Assembly: GCA_965200175.1 (NCBI GenBank)
Contig: OZ241345.1
Coordinates: forward strand, 1,674,001 to 1,738,000
DNA from: Azophilus sp026709365
GTDB taxonomy: Bacteria > Pseudomonadota > Gammaproteobacteria > Pseudomonadales > Azotimanducaceae
Reading direction: 5' to 3'
DNA: 64,000 nt
Positions 21,265 through 30,191 of the stretch are shown piece after piece; the stretch's first letter is position 1, and each line of letters begins with the position of its first letter. The notes beneath the pieces are model-generated. The model saw nothing but the letters and a program-made list of their open reading frames with translations. It was not told the origin of the DNA and did no database searches. The translations under genes and the position numbers were made by a program.

Positions 21265-22368
21265 ATGAGCCAACTGAGTTACCCCTACGCTGACCATCCC
21301 CCACCCGGCACCACGCAGGAAGTGGCCGACGGGGTGCGCTGGCTGACCATGCCCATGCCGGGTTCGCTGTCGCGCATCAACCTGTACCTGCTGGAGGACC
21401 GCGGCGGCTGGTGGGTGGTCGATACGGGGTTGGGCATTGAGGAGACTGGCCAGTGGTGGCGTGAGGTGTTCAGACACGAACTGGGCGGAAGGCCGGTGAA
21501 GGGGGTGATCTGCACCCACATGCACCCCGACCACATCGGCCAGTCGAAGATGATCACTGACGAGTACCGATGCCCCCTGCACATGACCCGGGCGGAGTAC
21601 TACCAAGCGCGGGCCTTCGCCAACTCCGGCCCCGGCCACCACACATCCTGGCTGGGCCAGGACTTCTACGCGCGCGCCGGCATGCCCCGCTCCTACTTGG
21701 AGGAACTGGCCCGCGCTTGGGGGCGGCGTGGCAAGGACGGCATGTCCATGCCGGAAATGCCCAGCGGCTTCCACCGGCTGCAGGACGGCGACGTGCTCAC
21801 CATCGGCCATCACGACTGGCGCGTGGTGGTCGGCTCCGGCCATTCCCCGGAGCACGCCTGCCTGTACTGCGCCGCCCTCAAGGTGATGATTTCAGGGGAT
21901 CAGATACTGCCTATAATCACCTCCAACGTCAGCGTCCATCCGACCGAGCCGGACGCCAATCCGCTCAAGGCGTGGATGGAGTCCCACGACCGCTTTCTCA
22001 GCACCCCGGATGACACCTTGGTGCTGCCGGCGCACAACCTTCCGTTTTTCGGCATTCGCAAGCGCCTGCGCGACCTCATCGGCCATCACGAGGACCGCAT
22101 GCTGGCTATCGAGGAGCACTGCGTGGAACCCGCCTTGGCGCGGGACCTGCTGCCAGTGCTCTTCGCCCGCAAGCTCGACCCGCGCCAGATGATGATGGCC
22201 TTGGGCGAAGCCATTGCCCATCTGCACCTGCTGATGCACCGCAACCGCATCGAGCGCACCCTGCATGAGGACGGCCAGTACCGCTTCACCTCCATCGACC
22301 CCGGCCTCCCCCGCCGCGCCCACCCGGACGTCCACGATGCGCCCGACGACGGCCCTATGATGGTCTGA
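21265..22368 (+). CDS. MBL-fold metallo-hydrolase
   Basis: 367 residues from the ATG at 21265; an in-frame TTG at 21238 is possible but less likely. The zinc-binding THMHPDHIG motif lies near residue 80, with later conserved histidines (GHSPEHACLY) and ISGDQILP, as in metallo-beta-lactamase-fold hydrolases. The C-terminal extension (about 270-367) is helical, like the winged or helical tail of hydroxyacylglutathione-hydrolase and LACTB2-like proteins. The stop overlaps the start of the next gene (TGATG). Substrate unknown. Confidence 0.85.
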   Translation: MSQLSYPYADHPPPGTTQEVADGVRWLTMPMPGSLSRINLYLLEDRGGWWVVDTGLGIEETGQWWREVFRHELGGRPVKGVICTHMHPDHIGQSKMITDEYRCPLHMTRAEYYQARAFANSGPGHHTSWLGQDFYARAGMPRSYLEELARAWGRRGKDGMSMPEMPSGFHRLQDGDVLTIGHHDWRVVVGSGHSPEHACLYCAALKVMISGDQILPIITSNVSVHPTEPDANPLKAWMESHDRFLSTPDDTLVLPAHNLPFFGIRKRLRDLIGHHEDRMLAIEEHCVEPALARDLLPVLFARKLDPRQMMMALGEAIAHLHLLMHRNRIERTLHEDGQYRFTSIDPGLPRRAHPDVHDAPDDGPMMV

Positions 22369-22637
22369 TGGCTGGCCCCTCCGACCCGGCCTTCAAGCGC
22401 AAGGTCGCCCGCATCGCCTTCAACACGCTGAAGTGGGGGCGGGACCATGTGCCGCCGGGGGTGCGCACGCTGATCGGCGCGCTGCTGATGGTGGGCGGCA
22501 TCTTGGGATTCCTGCCGATCCTCGGCTTTTGGATGTTTCCGTTGGGCATGGCCTTTGCGGCCTTGGACTTCCCGCCCGCCCGCCGTTGGCTGGAGGCGCG
22601 GATGGTTCGCCTGCAGCGCGTTGCTACTGGCGGCTAG
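22368..22637 (+). CDS. small predicted membrane protein
   Basis: 89 residues, translationally coupled to the upstream hydrolase through TGATG. A basic, soluble N-terminus is followed by a hydrophobic region with two possible helices (VRTLIGALLMVGGILGFLPI and FWMFPLGMAFAALDF) and a basic tail. The glycine/proline-rich turn ILGFLPILGFW recalls small conserved membrane proteins of unknown function in proteobacteria. No function assigned. Confidence 0.65.
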   Translation: MAGPSDPAFKRKVARIAFNTLKWGRDHVPPGVRTLIGALLMVGGILGFLPILGFWMFPLGMAFAALDFPPARRWLEARMVRLQRVATGG

Positions 22638-22664
22638 CCTAGGCGCTTCGCGGAAGGGCCGCAG

Positions 22665-22747
22665 ATTTGCCAAACAACTTCCAAAAAGACACGCAAAACA
22701 TTGAAATTGAAAAAATATTTCAATTTCAGATAAGCCATTTGGCAAAT
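22665..22747. repeat. nested inverted repeat between convergent genes
   Basis: Outer arms ATTTGCCAAA (22665-22674) and TTTGGCAAAT (22738-22747) enclose an A+T-rich perfect hairpin: TGAAATTGAAA (22702-22712) with TTTCAATTTCA (22718-22728). It lies between two convergent genes, so it may be a bidirectional terminator or the remnant of a tiny mobile element. The low G+C is striking for this genome. Confidence 0.6.
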
Positions 22748-22759
22748 GATGCGGGGCAG

Positions 22760-23620
22760 TCAGGAACCCACGTCCAGCCAGTAGCCACCGCTGTCCAGCC
22801 GCCGCACATGCCCTGCCGTTGGAGTGGCGAAGTGGGTGCCGATGATGAGGGTGTCATCGCCCGCGTGGCGCTCAAGCAGGGCTTCCCGGGTGGCCCGGCC
22901 TTGGGCTTGGTCGGTATCGGCGCTGCTGCACCAGTCCGTGCGGGTCATCTGGCAGGGGTGGTGGATGCAGTCACCGGTGATCAGGGCACGCTGCCCCTTG
23001 GATGAGATCTCGACGCTGACGTGCCCCGGCGTGTGGCCTGGGGTTGGCCGCAGCCGCACCTCTTCGCACAGCACGTGATCGCAAGCCACGAAGTCCATCA
23101 GCCCGGCGGCGACGACGGGCCGCACGGAGTCCGCCAGCACCGGGCCGTAGGTGGATTCATCCTCATGGGCATCCCAATAGGCCCACTCGCGCTCAGCCAC
23201 TAGGTAGCGGGCGTTGGGAAAGGTGGGCAGCCACTCGCCGTCCACCAGCATGGTGTTCCAGCCCACATGGTCCACGTGCAGATGGGTGCAGAGCACGGTG
23301 TCGATGGATTCGCGGGGATAGCCGGCTTCGGCGAGGTCCTCCAGGAAAGCGGTCTGCAGATGGCTCCAGTTGGGAATGCTGCGCTCCTTGTCGTTGCCGA
23401 TGCAGGTGTCCACGACGATGCGCCGACCCCCGACATCGACGACCAACGCATGCACGCTCATGATGAGGTTGCCCGCCTCGTCCATGAAGTGCGGGGCCAG
23501 CCAGTCGATGGGCAGGCAGGCCTCCCGCGTGGCGTCCGGCAGAATGAAGCGGCTGCCGCCCGTGATCTCCATCTCGATGATGCGGGTGATCTTGACGTCC
23601 CCAATTTGCCACTGGTTCAT
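22760..23620 (-). CDS. MBL-fold metallo-hydrolase (lactonase-like)
   Basis: 286 residues from the second ATG (23620), chosen because the AGGAG Shine-Dalgarno abuts the first ATG (23629) but sits nine bases from the second. Zinc motif CTHLHVDHVGWN, a later PGHTPGHVSVEI and the C-terminal GTHFATPTAGHV resemble AiiA-type lactonases and methyl-parathion-hydrolase-like members of the fold. The substrate is unknown. A perfect 21-base tandem duplication covers the region just upstream, including the ribosome binding site. Confidence 0.87.
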   Translation of the reverse strand: MNQWQIGDVKITRIIEMEITGGSRFILPDATREACLPIDWLAPHFMDEAGNLIMSVHALVVDVGGRRIVVDTCIGNDKERSIPNWSHLQTAFLEDLAEAGYPRESIDTVLCTHLHVDHVGWNTMLVDGEWLPTFPNARYLVAEREWAYWDAHEDESTYGPVLADSVRPVVAAGLMDFVACDHVLCEEVRLRPTPGHTPGHVSVEISSKGQRALITGDCIHHPCQMTRTDWCSSADTDQAQGRATREALLERHAGDDTLIIGTHFATPTAGHVRRLDSGGYWLDVGS

Positions 23621-23630
23621 CGGGCGCATC

Positions 23631-23672
23631 TCCTAAAGTTGGAAAGGTGAATCCTAAAGTTGGAAAGGTGAA
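23631..23672 (-). repeat. perfect 21-base tandem duplication at a 5' leader
   Basis: Two identical 21-base units (23631-23651 and 23652-23672; plus-strand unit begins TCCTAAAGTTGG). On the minus strand each unit ends in TTTAGGA, and the proximal one forms the AGGAG ribosome binding site of the MBL-fold gene. Confidence 0.9.
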
Positions 23673-23685
23673 TCGCCATTGTCTG

Positions 23686-23772
23686 GACTCAGAAACATTT
23701 CGCAACCTGACTCACGCAACCGGTGCGGAGTTTCGCGCAGCGAAACTTCAACGCGCCCGCTCCGCGGGCGCG
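23686..23772 (-). repeat. dispersed two-hairpin element, copy C1
   Basis: Reverse orientation. Hairpin 1 stem CGCGCCCGC (23752-23760) pairs with 23764-23772. Hairpin 2 is GGAGTTTCGC/GCGAAACTTC, and the tail (CAGAAACATTTCGCAACCTG on the plus strand) lies at the left. Head-to-tail with copy C2. Confidence 0.85.
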
Positions 23773-23775
23773 CGG

Positions 23776-23862
23776 ACTCAGAAACATTTCGCAACCTGAC
23801 CTAAGCGACGAGCGCGGAGTTTCGCGCAGCGAAACTCCACACGCGAACGTCAGTTCGCGCCT
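23776..23862 (-). repeat. dispersed two-hairpin element, copy C2
   Basis: Reverse orientation, directly following C1 with the same tail. Hairpin 1 differs: CGCGAAC (23842-23848) pairs with GTTCGCG (23853-23859). It lies about 70 bases upstream of the acyl-CoA synthetase start, so it is in that gene's leader or promoter region. Confidence 0.85.
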
Positions 23863-23934
23863 TGCCTGTTGCGGGCGTTCATGCAAAGGTTCGACGCTCG
23901 CAAAACCGAACGCAACCCGAAGGAGCAATTGGCC

Positions 23935-25743
23935 ATGGGACTCCGCGACATCGCATCGACACTGGCTCAGGTGCCGGCCCTGCTGATGGTGAAGAAGACA
24001 CTCAAACCGCGCCCCTACACCGACAAGGACTGCTTCGCCCGTCAGGTGGAGGCCAACGCCGCGCGTTTTGGCAAGCGCACCGCGATCGTCTTTGAAGGCC
24101 GCTCCGTCAATTGGGCGCAGTTCAACGCGCTGGCCAATCGCTACGCCAACCACTTGGCGGGCCTGGGCGTCGCCCGCGGTGACGTGGTGAGCCTGGTCAT
24201 GGAGAACCGCATCGAATTCCTGGCCGTGACCGTGGCGCTGAACAAGCTCGGCGCCACGGCGGGCTTCATCAACACCAACCTGCGCGGCAAGCCGCTGATT
24301 CACTGCATAGCCGTAACCGAGTCCAGGAAGTGCGTTTTCGGCGAGGAGCTCGCACCCGCTCTGGCCGAAGTCAAGGCCGAGCTGTCCTTAACCGAGGGCG
24401 AGGACTACCTGTTCGTGCCGGATGCGGGCGAGGCGGCGGCGCCCAACTGGGCGTCGGACCTGACTGCGGACAGCGCCGCCGCAAGCCCCGACAATCCCCC
24501 AACCACCATCAACAACGCCTTGGGCGACACGGCCATGTACCTGTTCACTTCCGGCACCACCGGCATGCCGAAGGCGGCGGTGCTGTCCAACCGCCGCTTT
24601 CTCGCCAGCGCCGCCATGTCGCACAAGGCGGGATTGAAATGCACGGAGAAGGACCGGCTCTACATGTGCCTGCCGCTCTACCACGGAACCGGGATACTGA
24701 TCGGCTGCGGCGCTGCCTTCCATTCGGGCGCCAGCATGTTCATCCGGCGCAAGTTCTCGGCCAGCAGTTTCCTAAGCGACGTGCGCGAGCACCAAACCAC
24801 CTGCTTCGTTTACATCGGCGAGCTCTGCCGCTACCTGATGAACACCCCGCAGGCGCCCGACGACCACGACAACCCCTTGCGGCACATGATCGGCAATGGC
24901 CTGCGCCCGGACGTCTGGATGCCGTTCAAGAAGCGCTTCGGCATCAAGCGAATCACCGAGTTCTACGGGTCCAGCGAGGGCAACGTGGCGTTTGCCAACC
25001 TGCTCAACAAGGATCAGACCGTGGGCATGACGGCCTCGGAAGTCGCATTGGTCGCCTACGACGTGGACGCCGATGCGATCGTCACCGACGAGGTCGGCCG
25101 CTGCGTCCGGGTGAAGCCCGGCGAGCCGGGACTGCTGCTGGGCCAAATCAATGAGGAGGCGGCGTTTGAGGGCTACACCAATCCTGACGCCACGGAGAGC
25201 AAGATTCTGCGCAACGTCTTCGAGGATGGTGACGCTTGGTTCAATACGGGCGATCTGCTCCGGGAGGTGGATGCCGGCTTCACGCTGGGCTATCCGCACT
25301 ATCAGTTCGTGGACCGGGTGGGCGACACCTTCCGCTGGAAGTCGGAGAACGTCTCCACCAACGAAGTGGGCGAGATCATCAACGGCTTCGAGGGCGTCCA
25401 ATTCTGCAACGTCTATGGCGTGGAGGTGCCCGGCGCCGACGGCCGGGCCGGCATGGCGGCCCTGGTGCTTGAGGCCGGCCTGGAGGCGCTCGACGCGCAG
25501 GCCTTCTCCCGCCACGTGGCCGGCGAACTCCCGCCCTACGCCCGCCCCCTTTTCCTGCGGGTGCAGTCGGACATCGACGTCACCGGCACCTTCAAGATGC
25601 TCAAGGGCGATCTCAAGCAGGAGGGCTACGACCTCAGCCGAGTCGCCGAGCCCTTGTATGTGATGAAGCCGGGTTCAACCGCCTACGAGCGGCTCGATGC
25701 TGGTTTCGCCGATCGGATCAAATCGGGTCAGGCCGGCTACTGA
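23935..25743 (+). CDS. long-chain fatty acyl-CoA synthetase (FadD6/FATP-like)
   Basis: 602 residues from the ATG at 23935, which has AAGGAG nine bases upstream; an earlier in-frame start at 23869 lies almost against the repeat and lacks such a site. ANL-superfamily adenylating enzyme: AMP-binding P-loop YLFTSGTTGMPKAAV, ITEFYGSSEGN, the adenylate-binding TGD in WFNTGDLL, and a C-terminal lysine region (TGTFKMLKGDLKQEGYD). The YGSSEGN form and overall layout resemble FATP/very-long-chain acyl-CoA synthetases. It activates fatty acids or related carboxylates for beta-oxidation. Confidence 0.9.
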   Translation: MGLRDIASTLAQVPALLMVKKTLKPRPYTDKDCFARQVEANAARFGKRTAIVFEGRSVNWAQFNALANRYANHLAGLGVARGDVVSLVMENRIEFLAVTVALNKLGATAGFINTNLRGKPLIHCIAVTESRKCVFGEELAPALAEVKAELSLTEGEDYLFVPDAGEAAAPNWASDLTADSAAASPDNPPTTINNALGDTAMYLFTSGTTGMPKAAVLSNRRFLASAAMSHKAGLKCTEKDRLYMCLPLYHGTGILIGCGAAFHSGASMFIRRKFSASSFLSDVREHQTTCFVYIGELCRYLMNTPQAPDDHDNPLRHMIGNGLRPDVWMPFKKRFGIKRITEFYGSSEGNVAFANLLNKDQTVGMTASEVALVAYDVDADAIVTDEVGRCVRVKPGEPGLLLGQINEEAAFEGYTNPDATESKILRNVFEDGDAWFNTGDLLREVDAGFTLGYPHYQFVDRVGDTFRWKSENVSTNEVGEIINGFEGVQFCNVYGVEVPGADGRAGMAALVLEAGLEALDAQAFSRHVAGELPPYARPLFLRVQSDIDVTGTFKMLKGDLKQEGYDLSRVAEPLYVMKPGSTAYERLDAGFADRIKSGQAGY

Positions 25744-25750
25744 GCGCAGC

Positions 25751-26626
25751 CTATCCACCCTTGATCGACGAAGCGATTGCCGCATACCGGTCGAGCATCG
25801 GCAGCACCACATCGGCTGACGCGGGCGGCAGGCTGAAGACCACCCGGTTGAAGCCGGTTGAGAACAGGGATTCGGCCACGCCCTGATTGGGGCCGACGCC
25901 GAAGACGGTGAAGTCGGGCTCGCCGTTGCGCCCGGCCTGCGCCCAAGCGTCTCGGGTGGCTTGGATGCCGGTCGCATAGTCAACGCCGCCGGATTCGGCC
26001 GCTCGCTCGGGGTTCTGGTAGATGGGAAACCAGCCATCCCCGTATTCCGCGATTCTGGACCAAGTCCAGCGGGAGGAGGCGCCCAGCAGCACCTTTGGCC
26101 CACCCGGCTGCGCCGGCTTGGGGTAGGCCCAAATGGGGTCGAAGTCCACGAACTCGCCGTGAAACGCCGCCTCCTCATCCGACCAGATGCGCCGCATGGC
26201 CAAGACCCGCTCGCGCAGCACCTTCCAGCGGCTGGCGAATTCGACGCCGTGATTGGCCATTTCCTCGGCGTTCCAGCCCGCCCCGACGCCGAGCAGCACG
26301 CGGCCGCCGGAGAGATGGTCCAAGGTGGCCACCTGCTTGGCCATCAGGATGGGGTCGCGCTCGGTGACCAAGCTGATGCCAGTGCCCAAGCGCAGCGTCT
26401 TGGTCACCGATGCCGCCATGCCCAAGGCGACGAACGGATCATGGGTGTGCGAATACTCCTTCGGCAGGTCGCCGCCGCCGGGCCAAGGCGAGAGGCGGCT
26501 GGCCGGTATGTGGGTGTGCTCCGGGAAGAACAATGCCTCGAACCCCCGCGCTTCCGCCTCTTGGGCGAGCTGCGCCGGGGGGATGGCGTAGTCGGTCGGG
26601 AAAATAACCAATCCAAATGCGGCCAT
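25751..26626 (-). CDS. LLM-class F420-type oxidoreductase
   Basis: 291 residues from the ATG at 26626, which has AAGGAG seven bases upstream. Luciferase-like (LLM) TIM-barrel protein: FPEHTHIP, LRLGTGISLVTERDPI, LDHLSGGRVLLGVGAGWN and EEMANHGV are diagnostic of the TIGR03619-type family often annotated as F420-dependent. The true cofactor (F420 or FMN) is not determinable here. It converges with the acyl-CoA synthetase gene with seven bases between them. Confidence 0.9.
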   Translation of the reverse strand: MAAFGLVIFPTDYAIPPAQLAQEAEARGFEALFFPEHTHIPASRLSPWPGGGDLPKEYSHTHDPFVALGMAASVTKTLRLGTGISLVTERDPILMAKQVATLDHLSGGRVLLGVGAGWNAEEMANHGVEFASRWKVLRERVLAMRRIWSDEEAAFHGEFVDFDPIWAYPKPAQPGGPKVLLGASSRWTWSRIAEYGDGWFPIYQNPERAAESGGVDYATGIQATRDAWAQAGRNGEPDFTVFGVGPNQGVAESLFSTGFNRVVFSLPPASADVVLPMLDRYAAIASSIKGG

Positions 26627-26790
26627 GGGGAATCTCCTTGGCAAAACCAGATAAAGGCCTTATTCAACACGGCATGGGCACAAGGTTCAAATCGGCGCAC
26701 GGCAAGTTCGCCCACGAGCAGACAACGGAAAAGTTAGCGGATCGAGGTAACCTTGGATAACTTCGATCAAATTGGCCGACATGCCCATAA

Positions 26791-27249
26791 GTCAGTTTCG
26801 GCGACATCAGCATCGGCATCGATGTGGAATCTGAACCGGGCGTCGCGGACAGCGGTCACTTGGACTTCGATCTCAGCGAGCTGCTCACTGCGGTAGGCGA
26901 GGCCGCGAAGTCCCAAGGCAGTGCGGTCGCGCTGTTCATTGATGAGCTTCAGTACGTTAAGAAGAAACAGCTTGCCGCCCTGATTCTGGCCCTTCACCGA
27001 ACGGCCCAGCGGCAGCTCCCCGTTACGCTTGTTGGCGCAGGGTTGCCGCAACTGGTGGCCCATGCAGCAGCGGCCAAGTCCTATGCTGAACGGCTTTTCA
27101 GCTTTCCCGAAATAGGGCCGCTGGACGAAGACGCTGCCCGCCACGCCCTCGAAGCGCCGGCCAAAGCACGGGACGTGGCGTTTAGTCGCGATGCCCTTGC
27201 CGCGATCGTGCAGCAAACGCAGCGCTATCCCTACTTCCTTCAGGAGTAA
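26791..27249 (+). pseudogene. remnant of a P-loop ATPase gene
   Basis: Open from 26791, with a GTG at 26824, to a stop at 27249. The reading FGDISIGIDVESEP, then VALFIDELQYV (Walker B) and a sensor-type segment (PVTLVGAGLPQLV), then RYPYFLQE, belongs to bacterial AAA/Orc1-like ATPases of about 400 residues. The Walker A half is absent upstream, and the frame stops where family members continue (LQEY..., with the Tyr codon replaced by TAA). It is therefore a fragment. It lies beside an intact, different AAA ATPase on the other strand. Confidence 0.7.
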
Positions 27250-27320
27250 CGAGTACCTGAGGCGGGTGATTCCGAATCTTTAGCCGGTGGCCGGCATCCG
27301 AGATGAAAGTCCTGTTGAAG

Positions 27321-28640
27321 TCACAATGAGGTATGGCTGGAATTGGGGTCGGGTTTTGGGGCCGGCTCCTGCCCACAGGCCGTGCGCATTTGCTGCAGCG
27401 CCGCTTCCGCGTTTCGGTTCACGGCGAGATAGGTCAGCATGGAGGGAATCGGTGCCCGCAAGCTGTCCGGGCGATAGGGGGACACTTCAAGGATGCCGGA
27501 GTGAATCGCCCGATCAATGGCCGCTCGGGCTTGGTCCGGTTCGAGCCTCGGTTGCCGCCGGGCTGCAAAGCCGACGAGTTCATCGGCTTCGAGTTCACCG
27601 AACGGGGTCAACATGGTCGCCGCCGCATCCGTCAGCGTCTTGGCGAAAGGCCCAAGTTTCGCCGACTCCACGCGGTCGAAGTTGTAATCGAGCCGCGCCT
27701 GGTGGCCATGTTCGAGCACAGCGTCCATGTCCAAGTCACTGGATCCCTTTGCGAGCTCCGCCGCCAATCCCCGAAGGTAGCAGTGGAGATGACGCGGGTA
27801 GCACTCGCTGGCCTTGACCAGCGTTTTGGCGATGCCCGCTTGATCCGAAGGTGCGACAGCGTCGCCAAGGCCAAACAGGTCTTTGCTGAAGAAGGCGGCG
27901 ATCACCTCTCTGGCCTCCCCTTCAGACAACGCTCCCAACGCATGCGACGGCGCAGCCGTTCGCGACACGCCGACGGCCGCAAGTTGCACTTTGGTGTCCG
28001 ACAACCCCGCGAAGACAGGAAGCACCTTCAAGTCGCCGGTCTTCGCATCATTCATCTGCGCCGCGATCAGGTTGTATCGGCTGTTCGGGTCGCGCTCGAC
28101 CCGTTGGCATTCATCGACCAGCACCAGGAAAGTTGTTTCAGGCGAAACATGCACCATATCGGAGACAACATCCCAAAGCGGCTCCGGGCGTGAGAGACGG
28201 GCCGCTGGAGTATCGACTTGATTGGTTCGTTCAACGGCAATGGTCTTGCCCAACCCCAGGCCCCACTTCGTTTGCGCCATCCTGCCCAATTCATTCGCAG
28301 GGACGGATGCAGCCTTCAAAATCTCTGCCGCGACGAAATGCGGATGCGTCAAATCCTCACCGGAAAGTCGTACCGGAACGACGTTCGAGCCGTCGTATTG
28401 CTCGCTTAGGTGATGAATCAGCGATGTCTTGCCCGAGCCGGGAGCGCCGCTGACGACTATTCCGCACGACGAGGAGGCAGCCGCGCTTTCCATGTTCCGC
28501 AAACACTCCTCCACGTCCCCGATGATGTCGGTTCTTCCCGCAAACAGCGGCGGTGTGGATCGATCCTTCCGCTTGCTGAACGAAGCCAGGTTCAACAAGG
28601 CTTCGGGCGCGATGGGAAAGCGGTATGGAATGGTCCTCAT
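27321..28640 (-). CDS. AAA family ATPase, unassigned
   Basis: 439 residues. FAGRTDIIGDVEECL introduces an AAA_16-type module with Walker A GAPGSGKT (65-72) and Walker B FLVLVDE (171-177). The second half (about 290-410) looks like a winged-helix or lid region (FGELEADELVGFAARRQPRLEPDQARAAID). There is no effector domain, no signal peptide and no membrane segment. It stands alone between an ATPase remnant and an acyl-CoA dehydrogenase. Similar solitary ATPases occur on mobile islands and in defence loci, but no function is shown here. Confidence 0.75.
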   Translation of the reverse strand: MRTIPYRFPIAPEALLNLASFSKRKDRSTPPLFAGRTDIIGDVEECLRNMESAAASSSCGIVVSGAPGSGKTSLIHHLSEQYDGSNVVPVRLSGEDLTHPHFVAAEILKAASVPANELGRMAQTKWGLGLGKTIAVERTNQVDTPAARLSRPEPLWDVVSDMVHVSPETTFLVLVDECQRVERDPNSRYNLIAAQMNDAKTGDLKVLPVFAGLSDTKVQLAAVGVSRTAAPSHALGALSEGEAREVIAAFFSKDLFGLGDAVAPSDQAGIAKTLVKASECYPRHLHCYLRGLAAELAKGSSDLDMDAVLEHGHQARLDYNFDRVESAKLGPFAKTLTDAAATMLTPFGELEADELVGFAARRQPRLEPDQARAAIDRAIHSGILEVSPYRPDSLRAPIPSMLTYLAVNRNAEAALQQMRTACGQEPAPKPDPNSSHTSL

Positions 28641-28737
28641 GCGGGTTCAATCATCGTGCGACTCATCCATTGCAGCTTTTCTCAACATGGATTCGCAACC
28701 CTGTTCGCCAGCTCGAAAAACGCATGCGGAAAGGCGC

Positions 28738-30009
28738 CTACCCTTCCCGCACCCCCTTCGGCGCCCGCTGCTTCATGTAGCCGAACATGTAGCCCGCCAC
28801 GCGGCGCATCTGGATCTCCTCCGCGCCCTCGGTGATGCGGTAGCGGCGGTGGTGGCGGTAGATGTGCTCGAAGGGCTTGTGCCGCGAGTAGCCGAGGCCG
28901 CCATGCACCTGCATGGCCCGGTCCGCCGATTCGCAGCAGAGCCGGTTCGACCAGTAGTTGCACATCGACACCTTGTCCGACTGGGAGAAGGCCCCGTGCT
29001 TGTCCATCAACCATGCGGTTTTGTGGATTAGGGCGCGCAGCATCTCGCATTGGGTCTGCAGTTCCACGAGCGGAAACTGGATGCCTTGGTTGGAGGAGAG
29101 TGGCTTGCCGAACGGCTTGCGTTCAGTGGCGTAGCACACGGATTCGTTGATGCAGAACTGCGCCGCGCCAAGGCTGGAGGCCGCTTGTCGAATGCGGTTC
29201 TCGTTGAAGAAGTGCTGCACGATCTGCAGCCCCCTGCCCTCGCCGCCGAAGATCGCGCCGTGCGGCACCCGCACGTCCTTCAAGGAAATGCGTCCATGGT
29301 CGGTGGGCATGTTGAACGTCCAGAGCATCTCCTCGATCTTGAAGCCCTCGGCGTCGGTGGGCGTCAGAAAGGCGGTGATGCCCTCCCCGTCCCCGGCCTT
29401 GCCTGCGGTGCGGGCCATGATCATGTCGTACTTGGCCCGGTGAATGCCGGTGTTCCAGGTCTTGGCGCCGTTAATCACCCACTCATCGCCGTCCCGGTAG
29501 GCGTCGGTTTCCATGTGGGTGGCGTCCGAGCCGTGCTCCGGCTCGGTGATGCCGAAGGCAAAGCCGCGCCGGCCTTCGGCCAGGTCGTCAATCCACTCCG
29601 CCTTCTGCTCCTCGGTGCCGTAGAGGATCATCAGCAGCAGGCCGACGTTGTTGCCGACGATGGAGTGCTCGGTTTGCAGGTCGTTGTGCAGGCCCAGGCC
29701 CTTGACGGCCAAATGCTCGCGGATGATGGCCATGTCGAGGTTGGTGCCCTCGCGCCCGCCATATTCCTTGGGGCAGGCGTAGCGGTAGTGGCCCGCCGCG
29801 TCGGCCCGCCGCCGCGCCTCGTGCATCAGCGCCTCCCAACCCTCGTTGGGCAGCCCGCCCCGCTCCCAGTCGGTGCGGGCGTCCTCGCGGCGGTGGTCGA
29901 AGAAGCGGATGTTGTCGTCGCGCTCCTCAAGCGGCTTGATCTCGCGCTCTATGAAGTCATCGAGTTCCTTCAGGTAGTCCGCCAAGTCCTGTGGCATGTC
30001 AAAGTCCAT
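28738..30009 (-). CDS. acyl-CoA dehydrogenase
   Basis: 423 residues, FAD-dependent. The N-terminal helical domain starts MDFDMPQDLADYLKELDDFI. FGITEPEHGSDATHMET and WVINGAKTWNTG are the flavin and substrate-binding signatures; the C-terminal domain carries VHGGLGYSRHKPFEHIYR and RITEGAEEIQMRRVAG. It is longer than short-chain types (about 380) and resembles ACAD10/11- or FadE-like members that act on medium or unusual acyl-CoAs. No electron-transfer flavoprotein genes lie nearby. Confidence 0.92.
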   Translation of the reverse strand: MDFDMPQDLADYLKELDDFIEREIKPLEERDDNIRFFDHRREDARTDWERGGLPNEGWEALMHEARRRADAAGHYRYACPKEYGGREGTNLDMAIIREHLAVKGLGLHNDLQTEHSIVGNNVGLLLMILYGTEEQKAEWIDDLAEGRRGFAFGITEPEHGSDATHMETDAYRDGDEWVINGAKTWNTGIHRAKYDMIMARTAGKAGDGEGITAFLTPTDAEGFKIEEMLWTFNMPTDHGRISLKDVRVPHGAIFGGEGRGLQIVQHFFNENRIRQAASSLGAAQFCINESVCYATERKPFGKPLSSNQGIQFPLVELQTQCEMLRALIHKTAWLMDKHGAFSQSDKVSMCNYWSNRLCCESADRAMQVHGGLGYSRHKPFEHIYRHHRRYRITEGAEEIQMRRVAGYMFGYMKQRAPKGVREG

Positions 30010-30191
30010 GTGGTCCTCCCAGCAAAACCGGGCTGCGGCTCAGCTTGGTTCACGCCCGCCCGCGAAACCGGCCTTGCAGGAACCAAACTCAAGCCATCGC
30101 CCCAAAGCGCCCAATATACCTGAGCCGTTTGCGGCATGGGCACTGACTTTCGGCGGACTTTCAGCAACAGGGGCCAATTCGTCTTGAGGAG

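Noticed and set aside
26675..26705. GGTTCAAATC, resembling a tRNA T-arm
   Set aside because: No flanking stem pairing or cloverleaf can be formed.
26740..26768. Imperfect inverted repeat GATCGAGGT...CTTCGATC
   Set aside because: Only about 10 of 13 positions match; too weak to call an operator or att site.
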